This document shows, one piece after another, positions 52,001 to 63,816 of a stretch of DNA of 64,000 nt. The position numbers and the translations under genes were made by a program. The DNA comes from Stercorarius parasiticus. Its lineage: Eukaryota > Chordata > Aves > Charadriiformes > Stercorariidae. Each line of letters starts with the position of its first letter. Position 1 is the first letter of the stretch. Below the pieces are notes generated by a model. The model was not told the DNA's origin and searched no databases. It saw only the letters and a list, made by a program, of their open reading frames with translations. The stretch covers positions 1-64,000 of the forward strand of contig VWZL01002227.1 of assembly GCA_013396915.1 (NCBI GenBank), in the 5' to 3' direction.

Positions 52001-54140
52001 CTCTGTCAGATGTACTTTATGTTGGTCACTCAAGAACTAATGGAGAGAATTTTAGTTACTATCAAATGCATGTTGGCGATAGATTTGTAATGGCAATTGC
52101 CTGAGCCTATATCGAGTTATCAGTTAAGCCCAGCACCTTTTTTAATCCTCTGAGCCATGCCAGATTTCTAGCAATCGTATGATTGCTAGAACTAATGCAT
52201 TTGAATTAATATTTAATTTACAGTTCATTTTACCTGTAAAATGTTTATTGCGATACAGTGAAGACTTGCTTGAATATCTTACAGAGTTGCTAGGAAGGAC
52301 ATTATTGCTTTAGCAAGCAATTTGTAACATTGGGTGAAATATCAACAGGAGGATAATTTTTTTTTCACTTAGCTGTACCTTATTTTCAAGTCTTTGTCTG
52401 CACCATGACCTTGTAACAGCTACGGTTAACTGCTGTCTGTCTTCAGTCCAAGCAGTTCTTTGAAGAGTAAAAGCAAGTGTCTAATTTGTACCTGACTATT
52501 TCTTAGTCTGCTGTATTACTATGTCAAACATCTTTCTAAAGGTTGATATGTTAAATACATAACTCAGCACCGTATTTCATCATATTTGTTATGTCTCCTT
52601 ACAGGAGCTTCTGATTTTTTTAAGCCAAATTGTATTTTTTACTTTGTAATTAACCCTTAATTATTTTCCAGGACCTTCCTTGCTGCTAAGTCAGAGTTGA
52701 CAGATAATTTATTGGTTCTTTCTTATTCTTTCATTAAACTTGATGAGGATTTGGCATCCTAGATTCCTGTCTTCTAAGGGGTGTGCTGGCTCTGTTGCCT
52801 CAAAGGAGTCTTACTGCCAAATCAGGAAGACACAACAGCAAACGTAAAGTCAGGAGGGTTGTACTGGCAAGGCATTAAAAAACCTAACAACATTAAAGCT
52901 TCAAGAAAGAAGACCTGAAGTATTGATTCAGGCAAGCATGCCAAATTTTGCGTTCTTACTCTTAAATTAGAATTGTGTAGGTATAGATGGCAAATACCTA
53001 GGGGTACTGGCTTTTGGAGGATCAGAGTAAGCAAACACAGCTGGAAACCTGACATCCAAACACTCCGTAGAGTACCTACAGTTTCTGAGGGTTACGCAAA
53101 ATATGCTCCTTCTAATGAGCTCCATTTTTCAAATAATTTATAGATTCAGAAGGTTGAATGTTTTAATGTAGGCAGTAGACACTCATCCAGTGATCCTAGC
53201 TACAAAGCCAGAAGTGCTCATAATAAAGTGTGTTATTTAAAAATAAAATTCTGAGACACTCTAAATGATGAAAAGATTATGTTTTCCTAAAAAACAGTTT
53301 CAACACATATTTGTGCTCTGCTAAGTTGCCCTTTTTTCTTGGTTTTCATCATTTTTTTTGTTTCTGTTTGGAACTCAACCCCTTGGTATGATATATAACC
53401 TCAGATCATATCACTGTTTTCCTTTCGCAGTAATTTTCAGTGGTACAAAATGTAAATTTTAAATATTTTTTGACAAAATTAAAGAAGTCATAACATTGAC
53501 CTAGTGAGAATTCTTAATGTGCTTTTTTTCAGCAGGAAGGTAAAACTTAGCTTTAGTGGCAGATCAAATAGATGATCAAAGAGGAGTTCTGGAAAGCTTC
53601 AGACTTTCTGTAAAGATAAAGAAAAGATATGCATCATACAATTAGGAAGAATTTGGCAGAGTTTCAAGACACTATGAGACTTCTGATAAACATAGCAACA
53701 GTCTCTTTCACTGGATTTTTCAAATAGCTTAAATAAAATCAACAATAAACTGCCAATGCTGTCCCCACCTAAAACAGCTATTAAGTATGTTAAAATGACA
53801 TTTCAGATCAAAATATGTTCTCAGTTACAGCTGAGTTAACATTGAGTAATTTATTTAACTCAGTGGAGACATTCTAATGAGAGCAGATAGAAAGTGGCTT
53901 CACAAGACAGTTGCATGAGTTGTGAAATAATGCGAGACTTCCCATGCTGCATATCAAGTATCTGCATCTCTCCCTCAGCATCACAGAGGGGGACAGAGGT
54001 GAGAAAAAGGTTGTCTACATAAAAGGGAAAATAGGTATAAAATCACATTGCAAAGTGGAAGCTCAGGGATTCAACTAATCGATGTAACAAATTCCCTGTG
54101 AGAAAGTTTTACTGACTTCTTTGAGATATATTTAAATATC
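43029..54140. other. Long non-coding stretch (about 11 kb)
   Basis: No gene I can support. It contains a degenerate ACT/ATT triplet stretch at 43031-43056, T runs at 46640-46654 and 47842-47857, an A8/G8 homopolymer pair at 49584-49599 and a perfect hairpin at 52166-52191. There are also two intervals (48880-49311 and 50774-51055) with overlapping open frames that are discussed as findings but not called as genes. Confidence 0.5.
52166..52191. repeat. Perfect 11-bp inverted repeat with 4-base loop
   Basis: TTCTAGCAATC at 52166-52176 and its exact reverse complement GATTGCTAGAA at 52181-52191 enclose GTAT. The stem does not extend into the flanks, so the 26-bp hairpin is too short for a microRNA precursor. 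There is no T run behind it to suggest a terminator. Confidence 0.8.
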
Positions 54141-54334
54141 ATTCATATATATATACATATATATATATATATAGTCAAGGCGCCTATTTTTTCCGTTCCA
54201 TCCCAATTATTCTGTGGAGTCTGAGTATGTTTGTGGTACAGAGCAGCCCAGGAGACACAATCAGGGAGCGGAATCAGAGTCTCATTGTGCTAAACAACCA
54301 ACAGACAATCAAGCTGACAACCGTAGAGACGACT

Positions 54335-54342
54335 ATTTGCAT
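54335..54342 (+). promoter_or_regulatory. Octamer (ATTTGCAT) motif
   Basis: A perfect ATTTGCAT, the binding site of POU/Oct family factors, within the duplicated block (second copy at 54745-54752). The match is exact, but an 8-mer is expected by chance about once in 65 kb per strand. Functional meaning is therefore only suggested. Confidence 0.25.
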
Positions 54343-54396
54343 TTGAAGAAGAGCGAAATGAATTTGCCAGACTGAAGTCTTAATCCTTCCATCTCT

Positions 54397-54459
54397 AATC
54401 CTGCAGGTAGCTTAATTCAAGTCAATGGGATCACTTGCTTGGGTAAAACAAGCAGGATT
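54397..54459. repeat. Nested palindromic segment, likely ancient repeat
   Basis: AATCCTGC (54397-54404) pairs exactly with GCAGGATT (54452-54459), and inside them CAAGT (54418-54422) pairs with ACTTG (54433-54437) around CAATGGGATC. The arrangement AATCCTGC...AAGTCAATGGGA...GCAGGAT resembles palindromic ancient amniote repeats that carry the AGTCAATGGG core. The same segment recurs at 54807-54869 in the second copy of the block. Family name not assigned. Confidence 0.5.
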
Positions 54460-54547
54460 TAGTTCCTCCTCAGCGCTATGCATTAATTGAAATGAGGGGC
54501 AGAGAGCACTACAGCAGTCGTACAACAGGCTTGCCTTCAAGTCCTTT

Positions 54548-54548
54548 N
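54548..54548. other. Single N at the junction of two identical blocks
   Basis: A one-base placeholder that separates copy 1 (54141-54547) and copy 2 (54549-54957). It most probably marks a place where two contigs were joined without merging their overlapping ends. Confidence 0.8.
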
Positions 54549-54552
54549 ATTC

Positions 54553-54583
<31 letters not shown>

Positions 54584-54957
54584 GTCAAGGCGCCTATTTT
54601 TTCCGTTCCATCCCAATTATTCTGTGGAGTCTGAGTATGTTTGTGGTACAGAGCAGCCCAGGAGACACAATCAGGGAGCGGAATCAGAGTCTCATTGTGC
54701 TAAACAACCAACAGACAATCAAGCTGACAACCGTAGAGACGACTATTTGCATTTGAAGAAGAGCGAAATGAATTTGCCAGACTGAAGTCTTAATCCTTCC
54801 ATCTCTAATCCTGCAGGTAGCTTAATTCAAGTCAATGGGATCACTTGCTTGGGTAAAACAAGCAGGATTTAGTTCCTCCTCAGCGCTATGCATTAATTGA
54901 AATGAGGGGCAGAGAGCACTACAGCAGTCGTACAACAGGCTTGCCTTCAAGTCCTTT
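54549..54957 (+). repeat. Duplicated block, copy 2 (409 bp)
   Basis: Second copy of the block at 54141-54547, two bases longer because of one additional AT unit (tract at about 54553-54583). After GTCCTTT at 54951-54957 it runs on into unique sequence, which is what the right-hand contig of an unmerged overlap would do. Confidence 0.9.
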
Positions 54958-57900
54958 GTGTCTGCCTGAGAGGAAGGACACTCAGAACTGCTGTTTTTCC
55001 TTTCAAAGGACAGATTGCGCACGCTGTTCTTTTTACAGTTCAGTCTTCCATCAGGGAACAATAAAGGATACTGCACTTTCCTCTATAGGGCTTGTTTGCA
55101 CAGGAAAATTCACTAGTACATTTATAGTAGCGTATAATCAGACCAGTGTAACAACCCATCACTAATACTGTTATGCCGGAATAGTTACACCATAAATTTC
55201 TCCATTTTACACAGCACCTTTGTTCTGAAAATATGATCATATGGCAGGTGGCTGCACTGCTATGCCTGCAGAAGTCCGCACCGCGAAGGATTATTTCCTA
55301 TGTAGTTTAAGTGTCCTCCTGCATACTGCCTGGTGCTCTCATTGAAGAAACACTCAATTTTATATTTACACAAAGAGCTCCAACAATCTTCATGAGATCT
55401 CATCTAGATGGGCTTATCACAGGCACCCACAATGCCTCCTGTCAATATAATTCAGGGATTAATCCCCATCCAACAGGGAATTTGGAGTTGCATATGCCCA
55501 CCATATAATCTGGCCAATTATACAGTCAGCCTTGACCTCTCTCCACTCTGATGCTTGTTAGCCCTTTGCTCCCTTATCTCCAAAGCCACCACTTCCCTTC
55601 TGGCTGAAGACCAGAACTAAGTCAAAGCTTTTTGGCAGTGCAGACAATTTTTGCAGAGAATTGGGTTTCTAGGAAGCTGGTGGGATCCCACGGGGGTAAG
55701 AGAGGCTTGGGGAAGATCTGTAGGGCTCTAAGGAAACTACAGGACCAATAAATACCAAGAAAAAAGGGGGTTGAGATGCTGTGAAAAGGCAGGACTCCCT
55801 TATTCCTCTCAAGGGCCACTGCTCCCTTTCAGACCTTTCTCTTTCTTGTGGTGATCTGGACAAACATTCTGCTTACTGCTTTTTATCCTCCAGAGTTTCT
55901 CAAATTGTAGAAAAGAGCAAAAGGGGCAAGGCTACCCCAATGAAGAAGGAAAGGAGGTAAAACACAGCAAAGACAGAGCTACACCATATAACTGTAGACG
56001 ATCCTCTACACATTTCCTCCTCAGGAGGAACAGAAGACTGCATGGGTGGAGACACACTTTTTCAGGCCAAACCAGCTCCATCACCAGCTTGGGAACAGGC
56101 AAAGCAGTCCATCTTGCCTTAAAATAGCTGCAGGATAACATATAGGAACCTATTTCAAACCAGACAACAAGAATTCCAAATGAAATGGTAAAAAAAAAAA
56201 AAAAAAAAAAAGAAAAGTAGAAAAAAGAAGGAAAAAAGAAGCAGCACCTTAGCTGACCCTTATTTAGTTTCCCTACTCGGTCATTTTCCCATTATTATTT
56301 TTTCTCCTTAATCTGCAAGGCCAACAAAATATCTGCAAGACAAGCTTCACACATGCCATCCTTATGACTCTCCCCTCTACCAGCTGCTTTTAATTGTCCA
56401 GTTGGGCACAGGTGGAAGAGGTAATTAGAACCATCATTAACCATGTCTACACTGTTCCCCTATCAGACATGTATATCTCATCATATGAGCCTACATGTAT
56501 ATTTTTTAATTAATTTTCGATGTTATGGTAACTGGGCTAAAAACAGTAAGCCGGCACACCCAATGCTGATTTCCAATGTGATGTCCCAGCCCTGTAATTC
56601 TAACAAAAGGCAGGGTGAGGGGTATAATGAGTCGGTTTAAGCTGTCCTTAAATAGGAGAGGAAATAAAACTAGCCGTTTTTTGTCTTGCCTTTTCTGTAG
56701 TAAACAACAGAGCAAATGTTCTTATAACCTAAATGGGAATATAAAATGAGTGCAGTATCATAGCAACAGACAGAGGTTTGTATCAATATTTGAATGATTA
56801 CGAACGTCCTTGTTAAGTGCCTAGTATATTGATATTTCATAAGGAAAACCTAGTAAATTAATGCTATAAAAATAAGCTGTCAAAACTGATCATCTCAGAT
56901 TCCTTATTGTTGATATTTATTTAGCACTGCAAGAGTGAATTCTGATTCCCAGGCATCTTTTCTAATGGCAGAACACAGATCATGGGAAAAGGAGTGGTAA
57001 GTTCTGCCGCTTTGGGAGCAAAAACCCTCAGATGTTTTTGGAAAGAACTTTGTGCTTCATAATTGCTCAATCAATGTGCAAATCATCCTTTTTCAGAAAT
57101 GAGTTTTCATGTTGCCTTTTCAAACTGGATGAATTGTCAACAAGCCTGTAACATAAATACCTTGGTTTATGGAAGTTAATGGTAAAAATACCATCTGTAG
57201 GATTTAGTCTGTACTGGTCTAGAACAGGGGTTCTATTGTAGGCTGGACTAGATTTTCTTTTTCGATGATTTCTTGCACCAGGTTACTTAGGTCTATAGTG
57301 TCTAAGTTCTTAAGTATTGTGTGTTGTAACCAAGCAACATGACTAACATTTTGAAAACACCTAAGTGGCTTCCTACACCAGGGCTAGATTCACAGAAAAA
57401 TGCGCTGTCACAAGACGTGCCTTGCAAGGACATTGCTGCCTTGTGAAATCCCGCCGTAGCACCCTGGGATGAGAGTACCATGCACACCGGCAGAGGTATT
57501 TATGGGCGTTATGTGTTTGTGTGTGCATGTACTTCTGCATGTGCGTGTAGAATTAGGGCTTACGCATGGAGAGCATAAAGCCCCAGCAAGCCAAATAAAC
57601 AGCTACCGCAGCTGGTCAGTAAGAAATATGGAGGGAAAAGCATCTTAAAGAAGACAGTACTTTAACCCTGGGTTACACGAAGTACTCGGTAATTAATGTG
57701 ATTGGCCTGTAATGACCAGACTTCATTCTTGTGGTGGCTGCCACCCCCTGTCACATTTTAATTGTTTTATTCAAGGTAAAAAAGATTCAGCAGGAAGGAT
57801 TGAGGGTGTTCCCTCTTTCCAGAGAATTCTTCCTGTCCAAAAAATGGAAATGTTTTTGAGGAACGCGGAGAATGCAGCCAACATCACCTAACATGGCTTC

Positions 57901-60900
57901 ATTACCCTCCGGCTATATTTTAAGAAAGAAGAATGACTTTTGAGACACGCTTTTGATTTGTAGGAATCGGTAAATGCTTCCCGGTGATGAATTCTGACTG
58001 GAGAGAGGCACCTGCTGCAGCTGTGACCCAGCATCTCCTCGTCTGGCTGGAAGAACAGCCAAACAAGGGTATCACTCTCCTCCTTCAACAGGCAGTTTGG
58101 AGCAAGAAAAACCATCCCCATTCTTTTGCCTCAGTAACGTCATCATTTTTTCCTAAAACTCCGTGAAAACTGGTACTCTGACCGCGTCGTGATAGTTAGG
58201 GCTTGACAGCGTGCCCATGGTGAGCCCATGAGCACTTGTGTAGGAAGGGAATGTATCAAAACACTTCACCGCATTTTGGGGCTGAGTCCCGGTCTCTAAG
58301 TTCTAGTCTGTCTGAATACATCTGTTTTGTGAAGTACCGATTGCTGGGGATTTGGGGATTTATGGCTGGCCTTGGGGTCAAATGGCACAGAGTGGCTGAA
58401 ATCCATGCTGATTAGGGTTAGCCCTCTCCATGGCGAAACGGTTTTTGGCTAAAGCCATTCAAAGTAGTGGCAGGGAGTAGGCACTGCTTAGGCAGTGCGA
58501 ACAGCTGGGGTTAGCAGTGTGGCTTCAACAGGATTTCAGTTCTTCAGTCTTTTTAAAATATGGTACTGAGGCTTCCGAAATGCTTTGAAAATTGTATAAC
58601 TTCCCCTAACAGAGGAAAGGCGTTAAATAAGGCTTTACAGTTCTGATTTTTTGGAGCTATGGTCTTTTGATCTGATTCTAAACTAAAACGTATTGATTTT
58701 TCTAATGATGTGGGCCAAAGTCATTTAATATGCTCCTTTACATAAGCTCTGACAAATACAGAGAAAAGCTAGAAAAAGATAATAGAAAGATTAAATAGGA
58801 TATGCATGGAATGTCTAATTTCTCTACAAGCTGGGCTAATTAACTGTAATTCCATTTAATGAAAGGGATGATAAATAAAGCGATATTCAAGCTCTTGTGT
58901 CTTATCCTCTTTTCTTTAATGCTGGTATTACTCTGTTGTCTTTCTCCCCTGATCTGCATAGGTCCAAGAGGACAATCAGGCCCTTTCATTTTAAGTAGGA
59001 AATCCGTGAAATCAGAACTCTCCTCTGGCACTGAAAATCAGCGCAGCACAGGAAAGACTACTGCTTCCCTGAACTGGTTTCTGGAGGTACCTGAGGGTGT
59101 TCTCCCACTCGGAAACAGCTTGTCTACACTACAACGTTACTTCTTTTGGAAAAATGAACACGTTCGTTTTCACTGAACATGAAAACTTGACATGTTTTGG
59201 TTAAGTTTCTTTTTCCTGTAACCACCCCCTCCCTCCAAATTGCTATTGTAAAGGTAGCTTTTTCTTCAAATTAAAATGAGAGTTTCAGAGTGCCCTTCTA
59301 TTGTGTAATACTAACGGAATATGGCCTGTAGTCCTTTGTCATTGAAAAATATATGCTTTCAGTTGAAAAGATGCATTTTTCTTATCTTTGGTCTCTCTTC
59401 CCAGACACTTTGAAGTCTGAGAAATGATGCAGCAGATGCTGAGCTGAAAACTAGAAGATATATAATGGTTTAAGTGTCAGCTGCCTAGTATTTACTGTTC
59501 TTTTAGTTTACTATGATAGAAGACTGCAGCTGTGCAAATTAAAAAAGAAATCTTAAAAAGGTCATATTTTTCATTACATCTTTTTTCCTGCTAGGTTTGT
59601 TTATTTTCAAAATGATATATTCTGTGTCAATTAAAATCAATATATATTTTATTATAATTTTTTTACATGTTAATTTTCTTGTTGCCTGTGGCAACTACAA
59701 AAGGAGTAAACACAAACAGCCAGCGTATTCCATGCTTGTTTTCTAGTTGTTACTGTCTCATGGGCAAAGCACTTGGGAGGATTAACTCATTGTCATAATT
59801 TTGCTCTGTTAAATTAGGGGATTATTGGTTCTGTTTGTGACAGCCTCAACGGATCCCAAGAAGACATGTGGGCCAATTGGCTGTATTATAGCTTTTGTCC
59901 ACATGGGAATTTTGGAACGAGGTGGGTTTTTATAGTTGACTACATCACCTATATACCAACCCAGCAATCGCCTGTACTGTTAGCCACTGGCCATTAGCTA
60001 TTGCTTAGGAATGTTTTAAAAATAAAAGTTCTGGACACCATTAATACGTGGGTTTTGTTGAAACTCACCCTTCCTTGTAAGGAGTCGTATATAATGGAGT
60101 CGAAATAGATATTTCGGCTGGACTACAGTTAAACTGCCTGTATGTTGTATAAAGGAAGTTTCCTATATTGTTATGCATTTTGATGTTAACATTTTCTTTT
60201 AATCTGTTCTCCTAAAATTACTAGAAACCCTACAACAATTTACCTTCAGCATCACAACTCAGTCCTATACCTCAAAAGAGAGAGTCCTAGGAATGATGAT
60301 TTATAAAACTGAAAATTCATAAATGTTCACATTTATGGCTGTTGCACTTGCTGCTTTCCTGTTTTAGATTCTGTTTTAGGTTACAGTCTAACCTGGATGC
60401 AATAAAGACAGGCTATTTTCCCTTCTCAATCCATCTTTTCATATTTTAGGCAGAAACTCCACTCCAGAAATAAGCAGCCCAATAATATTTTTTTGCTGAT
60501 ATCAGCAAAGACAATGCCTGAAGCAGTTAGAGATCTACGAAGGAGCTTTGGAGAGATGACTAAATTGCATAAAAATTACACACTATGAAAAGGACTGAAG
60601 ATATTGAAGGGGGAAATACTCAAAATGAGGAACCAGTGAACTCTAAACCAAAATGTTCAGCTCCAATTCTACTGAAAATACTTGAAGTTCACCATGATTT
60701 TTCTGTAGGCTACAAAGAAGGCTTAGGTTTCATTCTTTTACTTTGTAGAGAAAAGTCATCCTTCCATGTATAAACAACAAAATATTTTAAGAAAGCTGAA
60801 ATGTTTCATAGTATTTTGGTGCTCTCTTGAGGCACTCTCACACCCTCCAAGTGCAGACTGATTTTTCTCTCCTTTTTCCTACCCATCACCCAATATTATG

Positions 60901-61769
60901 ATGTTCTATCCATTGGATGGGTAAGAGATTCTGTTGCTGTGGTGGTTAATCACTTGTAGTCAAGGATACAAATATCACAGTGGAGCTGGATGAGTTAAAT
61001 TTAACGGGTGTGTAACTGACAAGCATGTACAGGGTAAGCACTTTTTATTACATACTTCTCAGTGCCACTCAGTTCACAGTGTGCTCCACAAATATTGGCA
61101 AGGGAAGATGTCATGTGCCAGGGAATGAGTAATAGAGGTTTGTGTGAATTATGGATGCCAGAGAATGTCTAATTATAGCCCATGAAAGACCAAACAATAG
61201 GGGTAAAAAACAACAGAAACATTCCCTCAAACCAAAGGTGGATTAACGAGTCTTGGAGAGAAATGACAATATAATCACTGAAATTCCTACGTGGCCAAGA
61301 ACCCACGGCTAAAGGACTGGCCTAGATCTGTGGAAAAGAGTGTCTGGTCATGACAAAATGCAGGATGAAATGAACTTCACTTGTGCAAAAGGGATTCCAG
61401 CATATTAAATATAAAACTGTGCGTTCAGCTAGGTTGGAAGCAGGGAAGGAGCAGCTTTTCCCTAACTAAAAAAAAATATCTGACTTGTACTTCCAACATA
61501 CAAAATGAGGCAGCAGATGGAGTTGCTAGGAGACAGAAGGCAAAGAACAAGAGCATGAATGTGCTCTAGTGTCTCTACACAATAGCAAAGAGTATATGAA
61601 ATGGACAACAGTTACAGATCTCACCATCGGCCATCACTATTACAAGTGATGAAATTTAGTCTTTGGGCTAACCAGGTTAATGGTAAATCTGAAACATTTT
61701 TAATAAGAGAATCTACGAGAATGATATTATGTGATATTTAACGCTACTCTGTGGGCGACCTTTGTAACC
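54958..61769. other. Long non-coding stretch (about 6.8 kb)
   Basis: No gene I can support. Noted inside: an inverted pair GTGTAAC (55146-55152) / GTTACAC (55184-55190), an A22 run at 56190-56211 in an A-rich tract to 56243, and a segment near 57380-57400 (GGGCTAGATTCACAG) that resembles ancient amniote repeats. The open frame at 58859-59176 has a hydrophobic stretch but no family resemblance. Confidence 0.5.
56190..56243. repeat. Poly-A run (A22) and A-rich tract
   Basis: 22 consecutive A followed by GAAAAGTAGAAAAAAGAAGG-type sequence. No LINE 3' end precedes it. Confidence 0.8.
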
Positions 61770-62077
61770 ACAGAATTACAGTGTAATTCAGGTGGGAAGG
61801 ACCTCAGCAGTCTCTAGGCCAACCTCCTACCCAAAGTATGGCCAGCTCTGAGGTCAGACCAGGATGCTCAGGGCTTTATCCAGTCATCTCCTTCATGAAT
61901 GGAGATGGCATAACCTCTCTGGACAAACTGCTCCACTGCCTGACTGCCCTCATAGAAGGGAAAGGTTTTCCCCATATCCTGTCTGAACCAATCTTATTTC
62001 AATTTATGTCTGCTGCCTCTCATCCTCGCAACAAGCATCACTGTGAAACACCTGGCTGGCTCCATCTGGCTGCTGCC
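61770..62077 (-). mobile_element. CR1 LINE 3' part (outer element, left half)
   Basis: The plus strand starts CACAGAATTACAGTGTAATT and continues with GGTGGGAAGGACCTCAGCAG, GGTCAGACCAGGATGCTCAG, ATAACCTCTCTGGACAAACT and AATTTATGTCTGCTGCCTCT. Reverse-complemented, this is the end of CR1 ORF2 and 3' UTR closing with ATTCTGTG. The segment stops inside the element at CTGGCTGGCTCCATCTGGCT, and the expected continuation reappears about 1.85 kb downstream at 63916-64000. This is therefore the left half of a minus-strand CR1 split by the insertion at 62078-63915. Confidence 0.88.
62064..62077. repeat. Left copy of probable target-site duplication
   Basis: ATCTGGCTGCTGCC at the left edge of the nested CR1 matches ATCTGCTTGCTGAC at 63916-63929 in 11 of 14 positions. 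Both lie where the outer CR1 breaks off and resumes. This fits a 14-bp duplication made by target-primed insertion and since diverged. Confidence 0.55.
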
Positions 62078-62156
62078 ATAGAAGACAATTTAAAAGGTTT
62101 CTATAATTACATTAACAACAAAAGGAGGACTAAGGAGAATCTCCGTCCTTTAATGG

Positions 62157-62396
62157 ATGCAGGGGGAAACAGTGACAAAGGCTGAGGAAAAGGCTGAGGT
62201 ACTTAATGCTTTCTTTGCCTCAGCCTTTAATAGTAAGACCAGTTGTTCTCCAGGTACCCATCCCCCTGAGCTGGAAGACAGGCATGGGGAGCAGAATGAA
62301 GCCCCCATAATCCAAGGGGAAATGGTGAGGGACCTGCAACTCCACTTAGACGCATACAAGTCTACCGGGCCAGATGGGGTAACCCAAGAGCACTGA
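62157..62396 (+). pseudogene. CR1 ORF2 segment upstream of RT
   Basis: An open piece of the CR1 ORF2 linker before the RT core. It includes EKAEVLNAFFASAFNSKTSC near residues 11-30 and STGPDGV near 69-75, a highly conserved CR1 position. The frame is lost at about 62385, where one base appears to be missing relative to other CR1 copies (GGGGTAACCCAAGAG), and it terminates at TGA 62394-62396. Confidence 0.88.
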
Positions 62397-62410
62397 GGGA
62401 GCTGGCAGAA

Positions 62411-63097
62411 GTGCTCATGAAGCCACTTGCCATCATTTATCAGCAGTCTTGGCTAACCAGGGATGTCCCAGATGTCTGGAGGTTAGCAGATGTGACGCCC
62501 ATCCACAGGAAGGTCTGGAAGGAGGATCCAGGGAACTGCAGGTCTGTCAGTCTGACCTTGGTGCCAGGGAAGGTTATGGAGCAGATCATCTTGAGTGCCA
62601 TCATGCGGTACATACAGGACAACCAGGTGATTAGACCCAGTCAGCATGGGTTCATGAAAGGCAGGTCCTGCTTGACTAACCTGATTTTCTTCTATCACAA
62701 GGTGACCCGCTTAGTGGATGAGGGAAAGGCTCTGGATGTTGTTTACATGGACTTTACTAAAGCCTTCGATACCATTTCCCACAGCATTCTCCCAGAGAAA
62801 CTGGCTGCTCATGGCTTGGATGGGTGTATGCTTCACTGGGTAAAAAACTACCTGGAAGGCCGGACCCACAGAGTGGTGGTGTTAGGTGGATTTGAATCCA
62901 GTTGGCATCCAGTCACTAGTGGTGTTCCTGAGGGCTCAGTAGTGGGGCCGGTTCTCTTTAATATCTTTATCAACGACCTGGACGAGGGGATTGAGTGCAC
63001 CCTCAGTAAGTTTGCAGATGACACCAGGTTAGGCAGGAGCGTTGACCTGCTTGAGGGTAGGACGTCTCTCCAGAGGGATCTGGACAGACTGGATTGA
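62411..63097 (+). pseudogene. CR1 reverse transcriptase domain (inactivated copy)
   Basis: 228 open codons covering the reverse transcriptase domain of CR1 ORF2, the enzyme that copies the element RNA onto nicked chromosomal DNA. Residues 37-59 carry the [20 protein letters not shown] block, 76-88 [13 protein letters not shown], 112-120 YMDFTKAFD with the first catalytic Asp, 171-190 the GVPEGS block (usually GVPQGS, so Q is changed to E), and 201-204 FADD with the catalytic Asp pair. The frame ends in TGA at 63095-63097, where intact copies continue. It has no start of its own, no endonuclease domain, and frameshifts on both sides. It is therefore a dead but recent copy, although the three catalytic aspartates are intact. 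Confidence 0.93.
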
Positions 63098-63276
63098 TGG
63101 GCCGAGGCCGATGGTATAAGATTCAACGAGGCCAAGAGCCGGGTCCTGCACTTGGGTCACAACAACCCCATGCAGCGCTACAGGCCTGGGGAAGAGTGGC
63201 TGCAAAGCTGCCCAACAGAAAAGGACCTGGGGCTCTTGGCTGCCAGCCGGACGAATATGAGCCGGCAGTGTGTATG

Positions 63277-63816
63277 CTGGTGCCCAAGGCGGCCAACAGG
63301 ATCCTGGCCTGTATCAGGAATAGTGTGGCAAGCAAGGCTAAGGAAGTGATCGTCCCCCTGTCCTTAGCACTGCTGAGACCCCACCTTGAATACTGTGTTC
63401 AGTTTTGGGCCCCTCACTCCAAGAAAGACATTGAGATTCTGGAGCGTGTCCAGAGAAGGGCAATGAAGCTGGTGAGGGGACTGGAAAACAAGTCTTATGA
63501 GGAGCAACTGAGGAAACTGTGGTTGTTTAGCCTGGAGCAAAGGAGACTGAGGGGAGATCTTATTGCTCTCTACAGCTACCTGAAAGAGGGTTGTAGCCAG
63601 GTGAGGGTGGGTCTCTTTTCCCAAATAACAGGCGATAGGACAAGAGGAAATGGCCTCAAGATATTCCAGGGGAGGTTTAGATTGGATCTTAGGAAAAATG
63701 TCTTCACTGAAAGGGTTATCAAGCGTTGGAACTGGCTGCCCAGGGAAGTGGTTGAGTCACCAGTCCTGGAGGTATTTAAAAGACGGGTAGACGTGGTGCT
63801 TAGGGACATGGTTTAG
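63277..63816 (+). pseudogene. CR1 ORF2 C-terminal domain (inactivated copy)
   Basis: The C-terminal part of the same ORF2, open to TAG at 63814-63816. Conserved blocks in order: [100 protein letters not shown] and [20 protein letters not shown]. It is in a different frame from the RT piece. The shift lies around 63265-63290, where the CQQCAQVAKKA-type region is altered. The open frame formally extends back to 63094, but the residues before about 63277 are out of frame with other CR1 copies. Confidence 0.9.

Larger units (their letters stand above)
54141..54547 (+). repeat. Duplicated block, copy 1 (407 bp)
   Basis: This block is repeated immediately after the N at 54548. Line-by-line comparison shows no difference from copy 2 except one AT unit in the dinucleotide tract at its start. 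It begins with an (AT)n microsatellite, continues into sequence without genes and ends at GTCCTTT. The exact identity, and the N sitting exactly at the junction, make an assembly-made false duplication the likely explanation. Confidence 0.9.

Noticed and set aside
56190..56243. A22 run as the poly(A) tail of a processed pseudogene
   Set aside because: The sequence upstream shows no long open frame or recognisable mRNA, and CR1 does not use poly(A) tails.
57224..57480. TTGTAGGCTGGACTAGATT and GGGCTAGATTCACAG, resembling a CR1 3' UTR and an ancient amniote palindromic repeat
   Set aside because: Each match is only about 15 bases long with no continuing similarity, so I did not call an element.
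58859..59176. 105-codon plus-strand frame beginning with a signal-peptide-like hydrophobic stretch
   Set aside because: The sequence has no recognised family. T-rich DNA commonly yields Leu/Phe runs, and no promoter, exon structure or conservation can be shown from the window.
62150..63809. Several minus-strand frames of 60-95 codons
   Set aside because: Shadows of the CR1 ORF2 reading frames on the plus strand.
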